Shown here piece after piece: positions 1 through 7,150 of a stretch of DNA of 28,653 nucleotides. Both the position numbers and the translations under genes were made by a program. The stretch comes from Desulfobulbaceae bacterium (GTDB lineage Bacteria > Desulfobacterota > Desulfobulbia > Desulfobulbales > Desulfurivibrionaceae). A model generated the notes under the pieces. The model did not search any database, was not told the DNA's origin, and saw only the letters and a program-made list of their open reading frames with translations. The DNA lies in contig DOZO01000006.1 of NCBI GenBank assembly GCA_003517965.1, positions 1 to 28,653 on the forward strand, read 5' to 3'. How positions within the stretch are numbered: position 1 is the first letter of the stretch; every line of letters begins with the position of its first letter.

Positions 1-1498
1 CCACTTGAAACAGCGAGGAGCCAGGGAAACCTTTCTTGAGGAGATTGTGTTTTGCGATCAACGCGGCAAGGTCGGCCAGCAGGTCAAGCGTGACCTCACA
101 TTCTCCTTTTTTGGCTTTTTCGGTTATGAGGAGGAGGCCGGGGTTTTTCTTGAGGTGGTTGTCCCAGTCTGCTACTCGTTCGTGAGTTGGACGCTCGTCT
201 TTTTTTCTTGTCCCGATTGTGCTGGTCAGTGAAAACATCCGCTTTTGTACTGTACAAATACCCAGTTTGCCACAGTCCATGGAAACCCAGCGGCGGCCTA
301 ATTTCTCTGCGGTTGCGGGCGTTGTTCCGCTGCCCACAAAGCAGTCAAGAACGATGTCGCCTTCGTTTGATGATGCCTTGATGACACGTTCGAGAAGTTG
401 CTCCGGTTTCTGGGTTGGATAACTAAGCCGTTCATCTGACTGATTATGGATGAGCTTTATATCCGTCCATACGTCTTGGAGTGAAACACCCGATACTTCA
501 TCAGCATATCTTTTGAGCCTTGGCACACCTTTCGCGGGCCAATGGATTGCTCCTGCAAGATCAAGCGCATCAAGTTTTTCTTGTATCGACAAGTTGGGGT
601 TAATATTCAGGCGGCTTATAATCTCTTCTGGCATCGCCCAATGACGTCCCTTGGAAGATACATCTATACTTCGCCAAGGTTTGCCACTGTCACCTCCACG
701 CGTAATCCCCGCAGCCGTGAGATCACCACGAGCATATCGGCGTCCAGATTTTGAATCAACTTGATCGAAAAACTGCTTTACATATTCGTCACTAACAGGC
801 ATTCGTACATCATTCCAAATCCAAGAATCCCCTTTTGAATAGAAGAACAAGCTGTCGTGAATTGCTCCGCATTTCCCAGAGTCATTATGTGCACTTTGGC
901 GTTTCCATATGATTTCGTTTCGGAAGTTTTCTTCTCCAAAAACCTCATCCAGAGCGGATTTGATGTAATGACCTTTTTTCGTATCAAGGTGAACGTAGAT
1001 ACTTCCATCATCGGCCAGTATTTCACGGAGAAGAATCAAGCGCCTCCGCAAAAACTCAATAAACTGCGCCCCAATTACCTTGTCCCGATACGCCTTCTCC
1101 TTATCCTTCATGAAATCAGACTTGGTGGCAAAGGGGGGATCGATGTAGATCAGCTTGATCTTGCCTTTGGTGCCGTAACGGTTCGCCCCCTGCTGGTCGG
1201 CGAGGAGTTCGCGCAGCGCCAGGAGGTTATCACCCCAGACAAGCAGGTTACGCCAACCATCGCCATGGGGGCGTTCCTCGGCAAAGCGACGCACCAGCTG
1301 CCACGGTGCTGCTGGAGTTTCTGCCAGCACCTGTTCCCGCTTCATCTTCCCGGCATATTCCAGCCGGTATTCCTTGCCGATCTCCACACTCTGGGCACTG
1401 CCTGGAAACAGCTTCCCGCGCCACTGCGCCGGTATCTGCTCGTCATTTTGGAGGAGGCGGATCAGTTCGTTACGTTCTTGTTCGTTAAGTTGTGTCAT
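1..1498 (-). CDS. DNA methyltransferase, beta class, Type III Mod-like (C-terminus cut by window edge)
   Basis: The reading frame stays open from the ATG at 1498 to the left edge, giving at least 499 residues. Motif IV is IDPPF near residues 119-123 (DPPF instead of the commoner DPPY). The AdoMet-binding FVGSGTT motif lies near residues 384-390, that is, after motif IV, which is the order of beta-class N6-adenine/N4-cytosine methyltransferases such as Type III Mod subunits. Between them are the conserved DDGSIYVHLD stretch and a central region that would be the target-recognition domain. It would methylate a specific DNA site using AdoMet. A Type III partner (Res) would be expected beyond the edge, so whether this is a full restriction system or an orphan enzyme cannot be told. 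It lies downstream of a toxin-antitoxin pair on the same strand. Family certain; subtype likely. Confidence 0.9.
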   Translation of the reverse strand, partial: MTQLNEQERNELIRLLQNDEQIPAQWRGKLFPGSAQSVEIGKEYRLEYAGKMKREQVLAETPAAPWQLVRRFAEERPHGDGWRNLLVWGDNLLALRELLADQQGANRYGTKGKIKLIYIDPPFATKSDFMKDKEKAYRDKVIGAQFIEFLRRRLILLREILADDGSIYVHLDTKKGHYIKSALDEVFGEENFRNEIIWKRQSAHNDSGKCGAIHDSLFFYSKGDSWIWNDVRMPVSDEYVKQFFDQVDSKSGRRYARGDLTAAGITRGGDSGKPWRSIDVSSKGRHWAMPEEIISRLNINPNLSIQEKLDALDLAGAIHWPAKGVPRLKRYADEVSGVSLQDVWTDIKLIHNQSDERLSYPTQKPEQLLERVIKASSNEGDIVLDCFVGSGTTPATAEKLGRRWVSMDCGKLGICTVQKRMFSLTSTIGTRKKDERPTHERVADWDNHLKKNPGLLLITEKAKKGECEVTLDLLADLAALIAKHNLLKKGFPGSSLFQV

Positions 1499-1515
1499 GG
1501 ATTCCCATTAAATTT

Positions 1516-1818
1516 TTATACTGTTGCCTGCTCCGGGGTTATATTCAGGCGTAAGCCTACCCCATGCAATAGATTGAACAGAGTACGGATTTCCGGGTTT
1601 CCTCGACGAGACAGGGTTCGGTACAGGCTTTCACGATTAAGATGGGCTTTATCCGCTACCGCGGCCATTCCGCCATTTGCCTCGGCTACGTTGCGTAACG
1701 CCAGAAGGAAGGTTTCTCTGTCCCCCTCTTCAAGTGCCGCATTCAGATATGCCGCCGCTTCCGCCGGTTCTTTTAATGCCACTATCAGATCCTTTTGGTA
1801 TTCGGTTGTGTGTGCCAT
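1516..1818 (-). CDS. HTH antitoxin of a toxin-first Type II module
   Basis: A 100-aa protein with a C-terminal HTH. The stretch GGMAAVADKAHLNRESLYRT, followed by LSRRGNPEIRTLFNLLHGVG, is typical of the addiction-module antidote family (COG3636-like) that pairs with RelE/HigB-like toxins. The ATG at 1818 was chosen because it starts one base after the toxin's stop codon; a longer in-frame extension upstream would run through the toxin gene in another frame. Known members neutralise the toxin and repress their shared promoter. Role assigned from family and neighbour. Confidence 0.88.
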   Translation of the reverse strand: MAHTTEYQKDLIVALKEPAEAAAYLNAALEEGDRETFLLALRNVAEANGGMAAVADKAHLNRESLYRTLSRRGNPEIRTLFNLLHGVGLRLNITPEQATV

Positions 1819-1819
1819 G

Positions 1820-2158
1820 CTAACGCCTCCTTCTGTAGTCTTGCAGGTAGTCTGTGGCTTGTGCGATGTCTCGTTTCTGCGTGTCTTTGTCACCGCCAAG
1901 AAGAAGCAAAATAAGCCGGTTCTCTTCTTTGGCAAAATAGACACGATATCCCGGCCCGTAGTCGAGCCGCAGCTCCCAGACACCGTCAGCAAGATGTTTG
2001 TGGTTGCCAAGATTGCCCAAGCGGGCACGGTCGATCCTGACACGAATTTTTGCCCGGCCGTTAATGTCCCGTAAGGCTTCGAGCCATTCCCGGAACGGCA
2101 CTGTGCCGTCTTCTGTTTTGTAATAGTCAACTTCACATGGAAATGCCTGTATAGTCAT
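1820..2158 (-). CDS. RelE/ParE-superfamily toxin (HigB/Gp49-like)
   Basis: A 112-aa basic protein. It begins with a segment in which YYKTEDGTVPFREWLEAL is recognisable. It continues with a helical Arg-rich middle and the core GVWELRLDYGPGYRVYFAKE. The end is LLLGGDKDTQKRDIAQA, the C-terminal signature of the COG3657 RelE-like toxins. Family members are ribosome-dependent mRNA interferases or close relatives. The toxin gene precedes its antitoxin by one base, as in higBA-type modules. In a mobile element such a pair would favour retention of the island. Confidence 0.9.
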   Translation of the reverse strand: MTIQAFPCEVDYYKTEDGTVPFREWLEALRDINGRAKIRVRIDRARLGNLGNHKHLADGVWELRLDYGPGYRVYFAKEENRLILLLLGGDKDTQKRDIAQATDYLQDYRRRR

Positions 2159-2233
2159 ATATTAGCCTATAAGCTACAAATTAACAATGAATTTTTATGC
2201 TGTCCACTCGTTGCCCCCGCAAGTTAATGACAT

Positions 2234-3370
2234 TCACTCTGCTCCCACAAACTCCAAATAATTATTCTGGTTCACCAGAGCAAAGTCCGCCTCCTGATAG
2301 GCGGCCCGCCATTCGGTGGGCGGCTTGACTTTTGATTTGCCCCACTTCATCTCATAACCGAACAGCCGCCCTTCCCGCTCCTCAACCAAGTCCAACTCCT
2401 GCTGCCGGTAGGTGCGCCAGAAGTAGTTGTTGGCGCTCTGGCCCAGGTACTCCTGCCACTTCAGCCTCTCCAGCACCAGGTAGTTCTCCCAGAGTTCGCC
2501 CACATCGTTACGCAGTTGCATGGGGTTGAAGTTGTTGATCAGGGCGTTTCTGATGCCGTTGTCGAGAAAATAGTAACGGCAATTCTTGGTGATCTCGCTG
2601 CGCAGGTTACGGCTGAAACCCGATAGTTTTTGCAGGACAAAGGCCTTTTCCAGCAAGTCGAGATAACGTTCGGCGGTGTTCTTGCTCATACCAAGTGAGC
2701 TTGCCAGTTCGGTATAAGAAACCTCCTTGCCGATCTGAAAGGCGATGAGCTGCAACAAGCGGATGATCTTGCCGGAATGGCGGATACCGTCCATTTCCAG
2801 GACATCCTTGTAGAGGTAGGAGGCGACAATCTCTTTCAGATATTGCTCCCTGGCCCGGTTGTCAGGGGTAAGCACTACCTCGGGATACGAACCGTAAATA
2901 AGACGACTTTCCAGGTTGGCATCGGTCTGGTGGCGTTGCTCGGTTTGGCCGATTTCCAGCTGGGCCAGAGGAAACAGTTTTAGAGTGGTCTTTCTGCCGG
3001 TCAGGGGCTCGCCGATGCTGCGAGCCAGATCAAACGACGAGGAACCGGTGGCAATAATCCTGACGCCGGGGAGATGATCGACGATCAACTTGAGATTAAG
3101 CCCAATCTGCGGCACTTTCTGGGCCTCATCCACCACCAGAAGGCGGTTCTGGCCGATAAAGGAGGTGAGTTTCTCCACCGACTGACTGGAGAGGTAGCCC
3201 TGCACAGCAAGGTCTTCGCCGCTGACCAGCAGATAGGGGTCTTCTTCCCCTTTTAAAAATTCATGCAGCAAGGTGGTTTTGCCGGTTCGCCGGGCGCCGT
3301 AAAGAACCGCAACCTTGCCCGGTTGGGTGGCCTTGCGCAGATTTTCAAGCTGTTTTTGTGCGATATACAT
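2234..3370 (-). CDS. AAA-type ATPase with C-terminal DUF4143-like domain
   Basis: A 378-aa protein. Walker A is GARRTGKTT (residues 25-33) and Walker B is LLVVDEAQK (from residue 77). A sensor-like ATGSSSFDLA follows near 107. A winged-helix region (SYTELASSLGMSKNTAERYL) and the DUF4143-type C-terminus (ELDLVEEREGRLFGYEMKW) complete it. These ATPases are common in bacterial and archaeal mobile DNA and their function is largely unknown. The C-terminal fold resembles a restriction-endonuclease-like core with an E-x-K motif (GYEMKWGK). The ATG is preceded by GGAG with a good spacing. It stands alone, about 75 bp upstream of the toxin gene. Confidence 0.9.
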   Translation of the reverse strand: MYIAQKQLENLRKATQPGKVAVLYGARRTGKTTLLHEFLKGEEDPYLLVSGEDLAVQGYLSSQSVEKLTSFIGQNRLLVVDEAQKVPQIGLNLKLIVDHLPGVRIIATGSSSFDLARSIGEPLTGRKTTLKLFPLAQLEIGQTEQRHQTDANLESRLIYGSYPEVVLTPDNRAREQYLKEIVASYLYKDVLEMDGIRHSGKIIRLLQLIAFQIGKEVSYTELASSLGMSKNTAERYLDLLEKAFVLQKLSGFSRNLRSEITKNCRYYFLDNGIRNALINNFNPMQLRNDVGELWENYLVLERLKWQEYLGQSANNYFWRTYRQQELDLVEEREGRLFGYEMKWGKSKVKPPTEWRAAYQEADFALVNQNNYLEFVGAE

Positions 3371-3536
3371 GTTAATCTCCGCCTCTAAGTTGACGGAATT
3401 ATATATGTTACAGTCACAAAAGGAAAGCGGATTAAATTTAATCTTGCCAGTGCGGATATCGTCGGCATTAATTTGTCGGTGGCTGTTGGCGCAGTTGACA
3501 GCATTAAAATTCCTCTCGCTTCACTTCCAGCATGGA

Positions 3537-4151
3537 TCAATTCATTCGCCATAGCATGTTACCCCAATCGTCCTGGGTAAAGACAGACACATTCATCTTT
3601 TGGCATACCCTAATGGTGTGGCCAGTGCCACCAGAAAGCGGCTTCTCGGGATTGACAAAGAAAAAACCGAAATCGGCTGGAGGAAGATGGAGGGACGGCG
3701 CACCGATGACTTTCAGTGTATCCCGAAGCAAGTACATCGCCTTCACGGTGACCCTGTTGCGGCCACGGGCCAAAAACATTTGGACCAACCCCTCAAGGTC
3801 TGGGGATGCGGACAGAGTTTTTTTGACAACAGCAGCGGTTTCTTCCTGGTTCAGATCTTCCAGAGAAAAGACTTGCGCCAGAGGAGGAATTCTTTTTTTG
3901 CCCGAATCCGGGTACGGAAGGATATATTCGAGCCGCTCCGGGTTTTCAGCGGCCAGCGCATGGAAAAAATACGAATCAGATCCTTGCGCGTTTCCACTGC
4001 GAAATACGGCGGTGGGGAGTGAGGAGGAAAGAAAAGTCGCCAGATCATGTAGACCCTTGACTTCTTCATCCGGAACCTTGCGGGTGCCCTCAAGGAGAAT
4101 AATCGGTCGCTCACGCTTCCGCGCCTCTTGCAAGAAGGATGGAATGGTCAT
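3537..4151 (-). CDS. SLOG-like Rossmann protein in rtcB operon
   Basis: A 204-aa protein of unknown function. The N-terminal half has a strand ending in ILLEGTR (residues 18-24) and a second loop FRSGNAQGSDSYF (50-62). This resembles the GxR...SGGAxGxD pattern of SLOG/DprA-like nucleotide-binding Rossmann domains. SLOG proteins bind nucleotide-derived ligands or nucleic acids. Its start overlaps the stop of rtcB by four bases (ATGA), so the two are translationally coupled. That coupling suggests a role in RNA repair or in sensing RNA ends. The fold is suggested by motif only and the functional link is inference. Confidence 0.7.
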   Translation of the reverse strand: MTIPSFLQEARKRERPIILLEGTRKVPDEEVKGLHDLATFLSSSLPTAVFRSGNAQGSDSYFFHALAAENPERLEYILPYPDSGKKRIPPLAQVFSLEDLNQEETAAVVKKTLSASPDLEGLVQMFLARGRNRVTVKAMYLLRDTLKVIGAPSLHLPPADFGFFFVNPEKPLSGGTGHTIRVCQKMNVSVFTQDDWGNMLWRMN

Positions 4152-5311
4152 CCTTTCACCACGGCCAAAGGCCGCAATTTCACGACAATTTCAACCAGAT
4201 CGCACTGGTTTTCCATCACCTGATCTATATCCTTGTATGCGCCCGGAGCCTCTTCCAAATCGTTTCTGCCTCGTATGGCATGAATCACCCCAAGTGCATC
4301 CAGCCGCGCCTTTTCAGTATCAAAGTCAAGCTCGCGAATGGCTTGCTTGCGGCCCATGCGGCGGCCAGCCCCGTGGGAACAGGAATCAAACGATTCGGCA
4401 TTACCAAGCCCCCGAACGATATAGCTGGCAGTGCCCTGACTGCCGGGGATCAACCCCTGCTCATCCTTGCGAACCCTGGTGGCGCCCTTGCGGTGGACAA
4501 GCACATCCTGGGTTCCATGATATTCCCACGCTGCAAAATTGTGCGATTTATTCACCATCTCTCCATATTCCACCTGCCCGACCACGTCGGCCAGCGCCTC
4601 CTGCACCCGTTCCATCATCAGAGTACGGTTTGCCAGGGCAAATTCAATGCAAAAACTCATTTCCGCCATGTACTCCTTGGCCTCCCTGGTAATAATCGGC
4701 AGAAATGCAAGCTGCCACTCCCTTGGTACTTGGACATGCCAGGCTTCGTTGAGCCGCTCGGCCACCTTGTTGTAATGATTCGCCACAGTATGCCCGAGAT
4801 TCCTGGAACCTGAATGGATCATGATCCAGACATGGCCGTCATCGCCCTGCTGGATTTCGATGAAATGATTACCACCACCCAGGGTTCCAATCTGATGCAA
4901 CGCCTTGTTGTACTGCTGGACAACGATGGGCATGGTTCTCTCAACCAGATCCGGCATCAACTCCTTGTCCTGCGGCGTCTTATGATGGTCAAATCCAAGC
5001 GGAACAGCCTTGCGGATCATGCCCATAACCTCTTTCAGCGCATCGGGGCTGATTTCCCGAAGAGAGGTCCGCACCGCGCACATCCCGCAGCCAATATCCA
5101 CCCCGACCGCATTGGGAATGATTACATCCTTGGCGCAAAGTACTGCGCCGATGGGCATGCCATAGCCCACATGCGAATCAGGCATGATGGCAATGTGCTG
5201 ACAAGCAAACGGCAGATTTGCAATATTCTCCGCTTGAGCCAGTGCCAAATGGTCAATATCCTCAAGCCACAGTTTGATGGGGATTCTGTTGGTTGTGATT
5301 ATTTTTTTCAT
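4148..5311 (-). CDS. rtcB: RNA-splicing ligase RtcB
   Basis: RtcB joins RNA 2',3'-cyclic phosphate or 3'-phosphate ends to 5'-OH ends using GTP and Mn2+, through a GMP-histidine intermediate. The 387-aa protein shows the full metal and active-site set: PDSHVGYGMPIG (44-55), VGVDIGCGM (69-77), GGGNHFIE (145-152) and HSGSRNLGH (166-174). The guanylylation histidine lies in SCSHGAGR (H313). The start at 5311 (MKKIITTNR) was preferred over an upstream in-frame start because it matches the usual RtcB N-terminus and follows the preceding stop by one base. It sits between two small proteins of unknown function in one operon. No RtcA or RtcR is visible. Confidence 0.97.
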   Translation of the reverse strand: MKKIITTNRIPIKLWLEDIDHLALAQAENIANLPFACQHIAIMPDSHVGYGMPIGAVLCAKDVIIPNAVGVDIGCGMCAVRTSLREISPDALKEVMGMIRKAVPLGFDHHKTPQDKELMPDLVERTMPIVVQQYNKALHQIGTLGGGNHFIEIQQGDDGHVWIMIHSGSRNLGHTVANHYNKVAERLNEAWHVQVPREWQLAFLPIITREAKEYMAEMSFCIEFALANRTLMMERVQEALADVVGQVEYGEMVNKSHNFAAWEYHGTQDVLVHRKGATRVRKDEQGLIPGSQGTASYIVRGLGNAESFDSCSHGAGRRMGRKQAIRELDFDTEKARLDALGVIHAIRGRNDLEEAPGAYKDIDQVMENQCDLVEIVVKLRPLAVVKG

Positions 5312-5312
5312 T

Positions 5313-6095
5313 TTACAAAATACCGGATCGGTTGTTTGCCAGTGGTGGCAGTTCATAGTCAAAGGGGAAAGGCTCTTCCGGCACTCCTGCTTCTGCTAAT
5401 AGCTCCACCGGAGCAAGTTTTGAGGCATACACTGTATCCATTGGGATAGAGGGGATTGTTTCGCGTGTCCAGTGGATGCCAGTCCAGGCTTCAACCCACA
5501 TATGTGATGACCCGCGCCCGGCAATCTCTTCTTTCACCACCCGGGCAATATAGCGGTTTTCAACGAACACGGGGCCGTGACAGACATGCGCGTGCCGTGG
5601 TTGAGGCCTTCTGTCTATGACAGCATCCGGTTCAATGGTTGTCAGTTGCAGCAACTGCCCCGCTGTAAATCCGTAAGGGCCAACTCTGCATGATCCACCA
5701 TGCTGGAGGATCATGCTTTTTGCTTCATCGAGTCCGTCATGAATTGCCTGGCGGTACTGTTGCCTGTCAAAAACAAAATGGTCATAGGTTGAGCCTTCTA
5801 TGAAAGTTATGAGAGGATTGGGCACGTTCCACAGGACATTGTCTCCAACCTGGTCAACGGTGATGTCCTCCCAAATTCCGGCACACTGCGCAGTGCCACA
5901 GCCACAGGTGTAGATTTCAAAAGGGCCATAACCGTAAATACTCCCCACCAACTCATCAAGGTGCAGCATGTCAAATTCTTCCTTATCGCTCAGGCGTTGA
6001 CTATCTACGGTGAGCAACATGGAGAGAACAAGGGTATTGGCCTTGCCCATATCGTGGTCGGGTATTGAACAAAATGTGAGTTTAAGAATGTTCAT
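5313..6095 (-). CDS. Hypothetical protein with CxC(x4)C motif, first gene of rtcB operon
   Basis: A 260-aa protein I do not recognise. It starts MNILKLTF at 6095, with GAGG six bases upstream; an earlier start would place the ribosome site inside the gene. The clearest feature is CGCGTAQC (C64, C66, C71), a possible zinc or metal knuckle. Around it are acidic and aromatic segments, and HAHVCHGPVF lies further on. No signal peptide or membrane segment is visible. It ends one base before rtcB, so it is probably co-translated with it and may assist RNA ligation or sense its trigger. The function is unassigned. Confidence 0.75.
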   Translation of the reverse strand: MNILKLTFCSIPDHDMGKANTLVLSMLLTVDSQRLSDKEEFDMLHLDELVGSIYGYGPFEIYTCGCGTAQCAGIWEDITVDQVGDNVLWNVPNPLITFIEGSTYDHFVFDRQQYRQAIHDGLDEAKSMILQHGGSCRVGPYGFTAGQLLQLTTIEPDAVIDRRPQPRHAHVCHGPVFVENRYIARVVKEEIAGRGSSHMWVEAWTGIHWTRETIPSIPMDTVYASKLAPVELLAEAGVPEEPFPFDYELPPLANNRSGIL

Positions 6096-6197
6096 GATCA
6101 ACCTCAACCTCCTACTGGTCGTCATCTTTCAGAGGATATTGTGCTCCCCAATCATCCTTGCTGATACCATCCTCGGCCTATGGTAACCTTCATTAGT

Positions 6198-6464
6198 TCA
6201 CCACCGATAGGGATTCTTGTCTTGCCGCCCTTGATTGCGCTCCGGCGGGTTACTCCATTCGTTGTGCTCGGAGCCGCGCTCCCCGGTGTACGGGTTGGTG
6301 TTTCCTTGGCTGGAGAAGTTGTCGTAGCGGCGCTGGTTCGGATCGCTCCGCATGTGCGGTTGAACATAGGTGCCGTCGCGCCGGGTGTAACCCCGGACGG
6401 AATCGGCGGCGAAGGTTGTTGTGGCGGTGATGAGCACAGCTGCGATGATGATTGCTGTTTTCAT
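6198..6464 (-). CDS. Small exported GYTRRDGTY protein, copy 1
   Basis: An 88-aa protein with a clear signal peptide (hydrophobic residues 3-18 ending TTFAADS). The mature part contains VRGYTRRDGTYVQPHMRS, DNFSSQGNTNPYTGERG and a polar tail. This short motif set is widespread in proteobacterial and phage-associated small secreted proteins of unknown role. The ATG at 6464 is preceded by GGAGGAG at good spacing. A drifted paralogue lies at 9440-9652. It is the last gene of the exported-protein run. Confidence 0.85.
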   Translation of the reverse strand: MKTAIIIAAVLITATTTFAADSVRGYTRRDGTYVQPHMRSDPNQRRYDNFSSQGNTNPYTGERGSEHNEWSNPPERNQGRQDKNPYRW

Positions 6465-6500
6465 GGTTTGCTCCTCCGATTGTGTTTTACTTGGAAGCAA

Positions 6501-6794
6501 TTATGGATTTGCCTCTTCTTTGATTGGCACCCAGAATCGACGAACTCCGTCTTTGTTTGAGACTATCTCGAAAAATATCCATGTGTCGCCTGATTCAGTG
6601 TCAATCTTAAACAAGGAGTCCTCTTTCACGCTGGAAGTCTCGCCTGCTTTGTTTGCAAAAATAGTCTCATGTTTCCCCTGAAATAACTGGTAACGACCAT
6701 TATGTTCTTTGCTTTCTTTGGCCGGTGGCGCAGCATAGCCGGTGGCGGACACGATAAAGAGCATGGTCGCCGCAATCAAAATTATTTTTTTCAT
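6501..6794 (-). CDS. Small exported protein, unknown
   Basis: A 97-aa protein with a signal peptide (MKKIILIAATMLFIVSATGYA). The mature part is short and polar, with GRYQLFQGKHETIF, IDTESGDTW and RRFWVPI segments suggesting a small beta-rich periplasmic domain. Its start overlaps the preceding gene's stop (ATGA), so it belongs to the same transcript as the TPR protease. I do not recognise the family. Confidence 0.75.
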   Translation of the reverse strand: MKKIILIAATMLFIVSATGYAAPPAKESKEHNGRYQLFQGKHETIFANKAGETSSVKEDSLFKIDTESGDTWIFFEIVSNKDGVRRFWVPIKEEANP

Positions 6795-7150
6795 GGCTTA
6801 TTTCTCTTCTGGTTATCTATCCATAGCTGACCCACAATATTGTCGGCGGCCACCTGAATGGTCTCTGATGGGTTTCCCCTGCAATATTTATCCAGGGAAT
6901 AGGTGATTTCGTTCGAGCTTGTTTTGTCCATCGGCTCTATCCATCCGCTCATGGCGGAAACATACCCTTGCACCCACGATAAAACTATAAGGTTCAACTC
7001 TGGACCAGGAACGCCCGTGTCCACGCTTTGTATCAATTTTTCGCAGGAAATAGTCCCGATGCCATATACCCACATTTCTGCGCGGCACTGTCCTGACAAG
7101 GGCAAGAAAGGGAGCAAGAATGCGATTGTCAGCAGAAAGGTGCGTTTCAT
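6791..7150 (-). CDS. Small exported protein with two mature cysteines, Rap1a/HdeA-like layout
   Basis: A 119-aa protein with a signal peptide ending near SGQCRAE. The mature part has SCEKLIQ, then VLSWVQGYVSAMSGW, then DKYCRGNPSETIQVAADN. A Cys, a W-QGY helix, then a C-x2-NP motif followed by a helix recalls the layout of Rap1a/Tai immunity proteins and HdeA-like periplasmic proteins. This is pattern similarity, not an assignment. The ATG overlaps the stop of the protease gene by four bases. Confidence 0.72.
   Translation of the reverse strand: MKRTFLLTIAFLLPFLPLSGQCRAEMWVYGIGTISCEKLIQSVDTGVPGPELNLIVLSWVQGYVSAMSGWIEPMDKTSSNEITYSLDKYCRGNPSETIQVAADNIVGQLWIDNQKRNKP

Noticed and set aside
857..2074. 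405-aa plus-strand frame
   Set aside because: It is antisense to the methyltransferase, antitoxin and toxin genes, all of which have clear motifs.
3532..4692. 386-aa plus-strand frame
   Set aside because: Antisense to the SLOG-like gene and rtcB.
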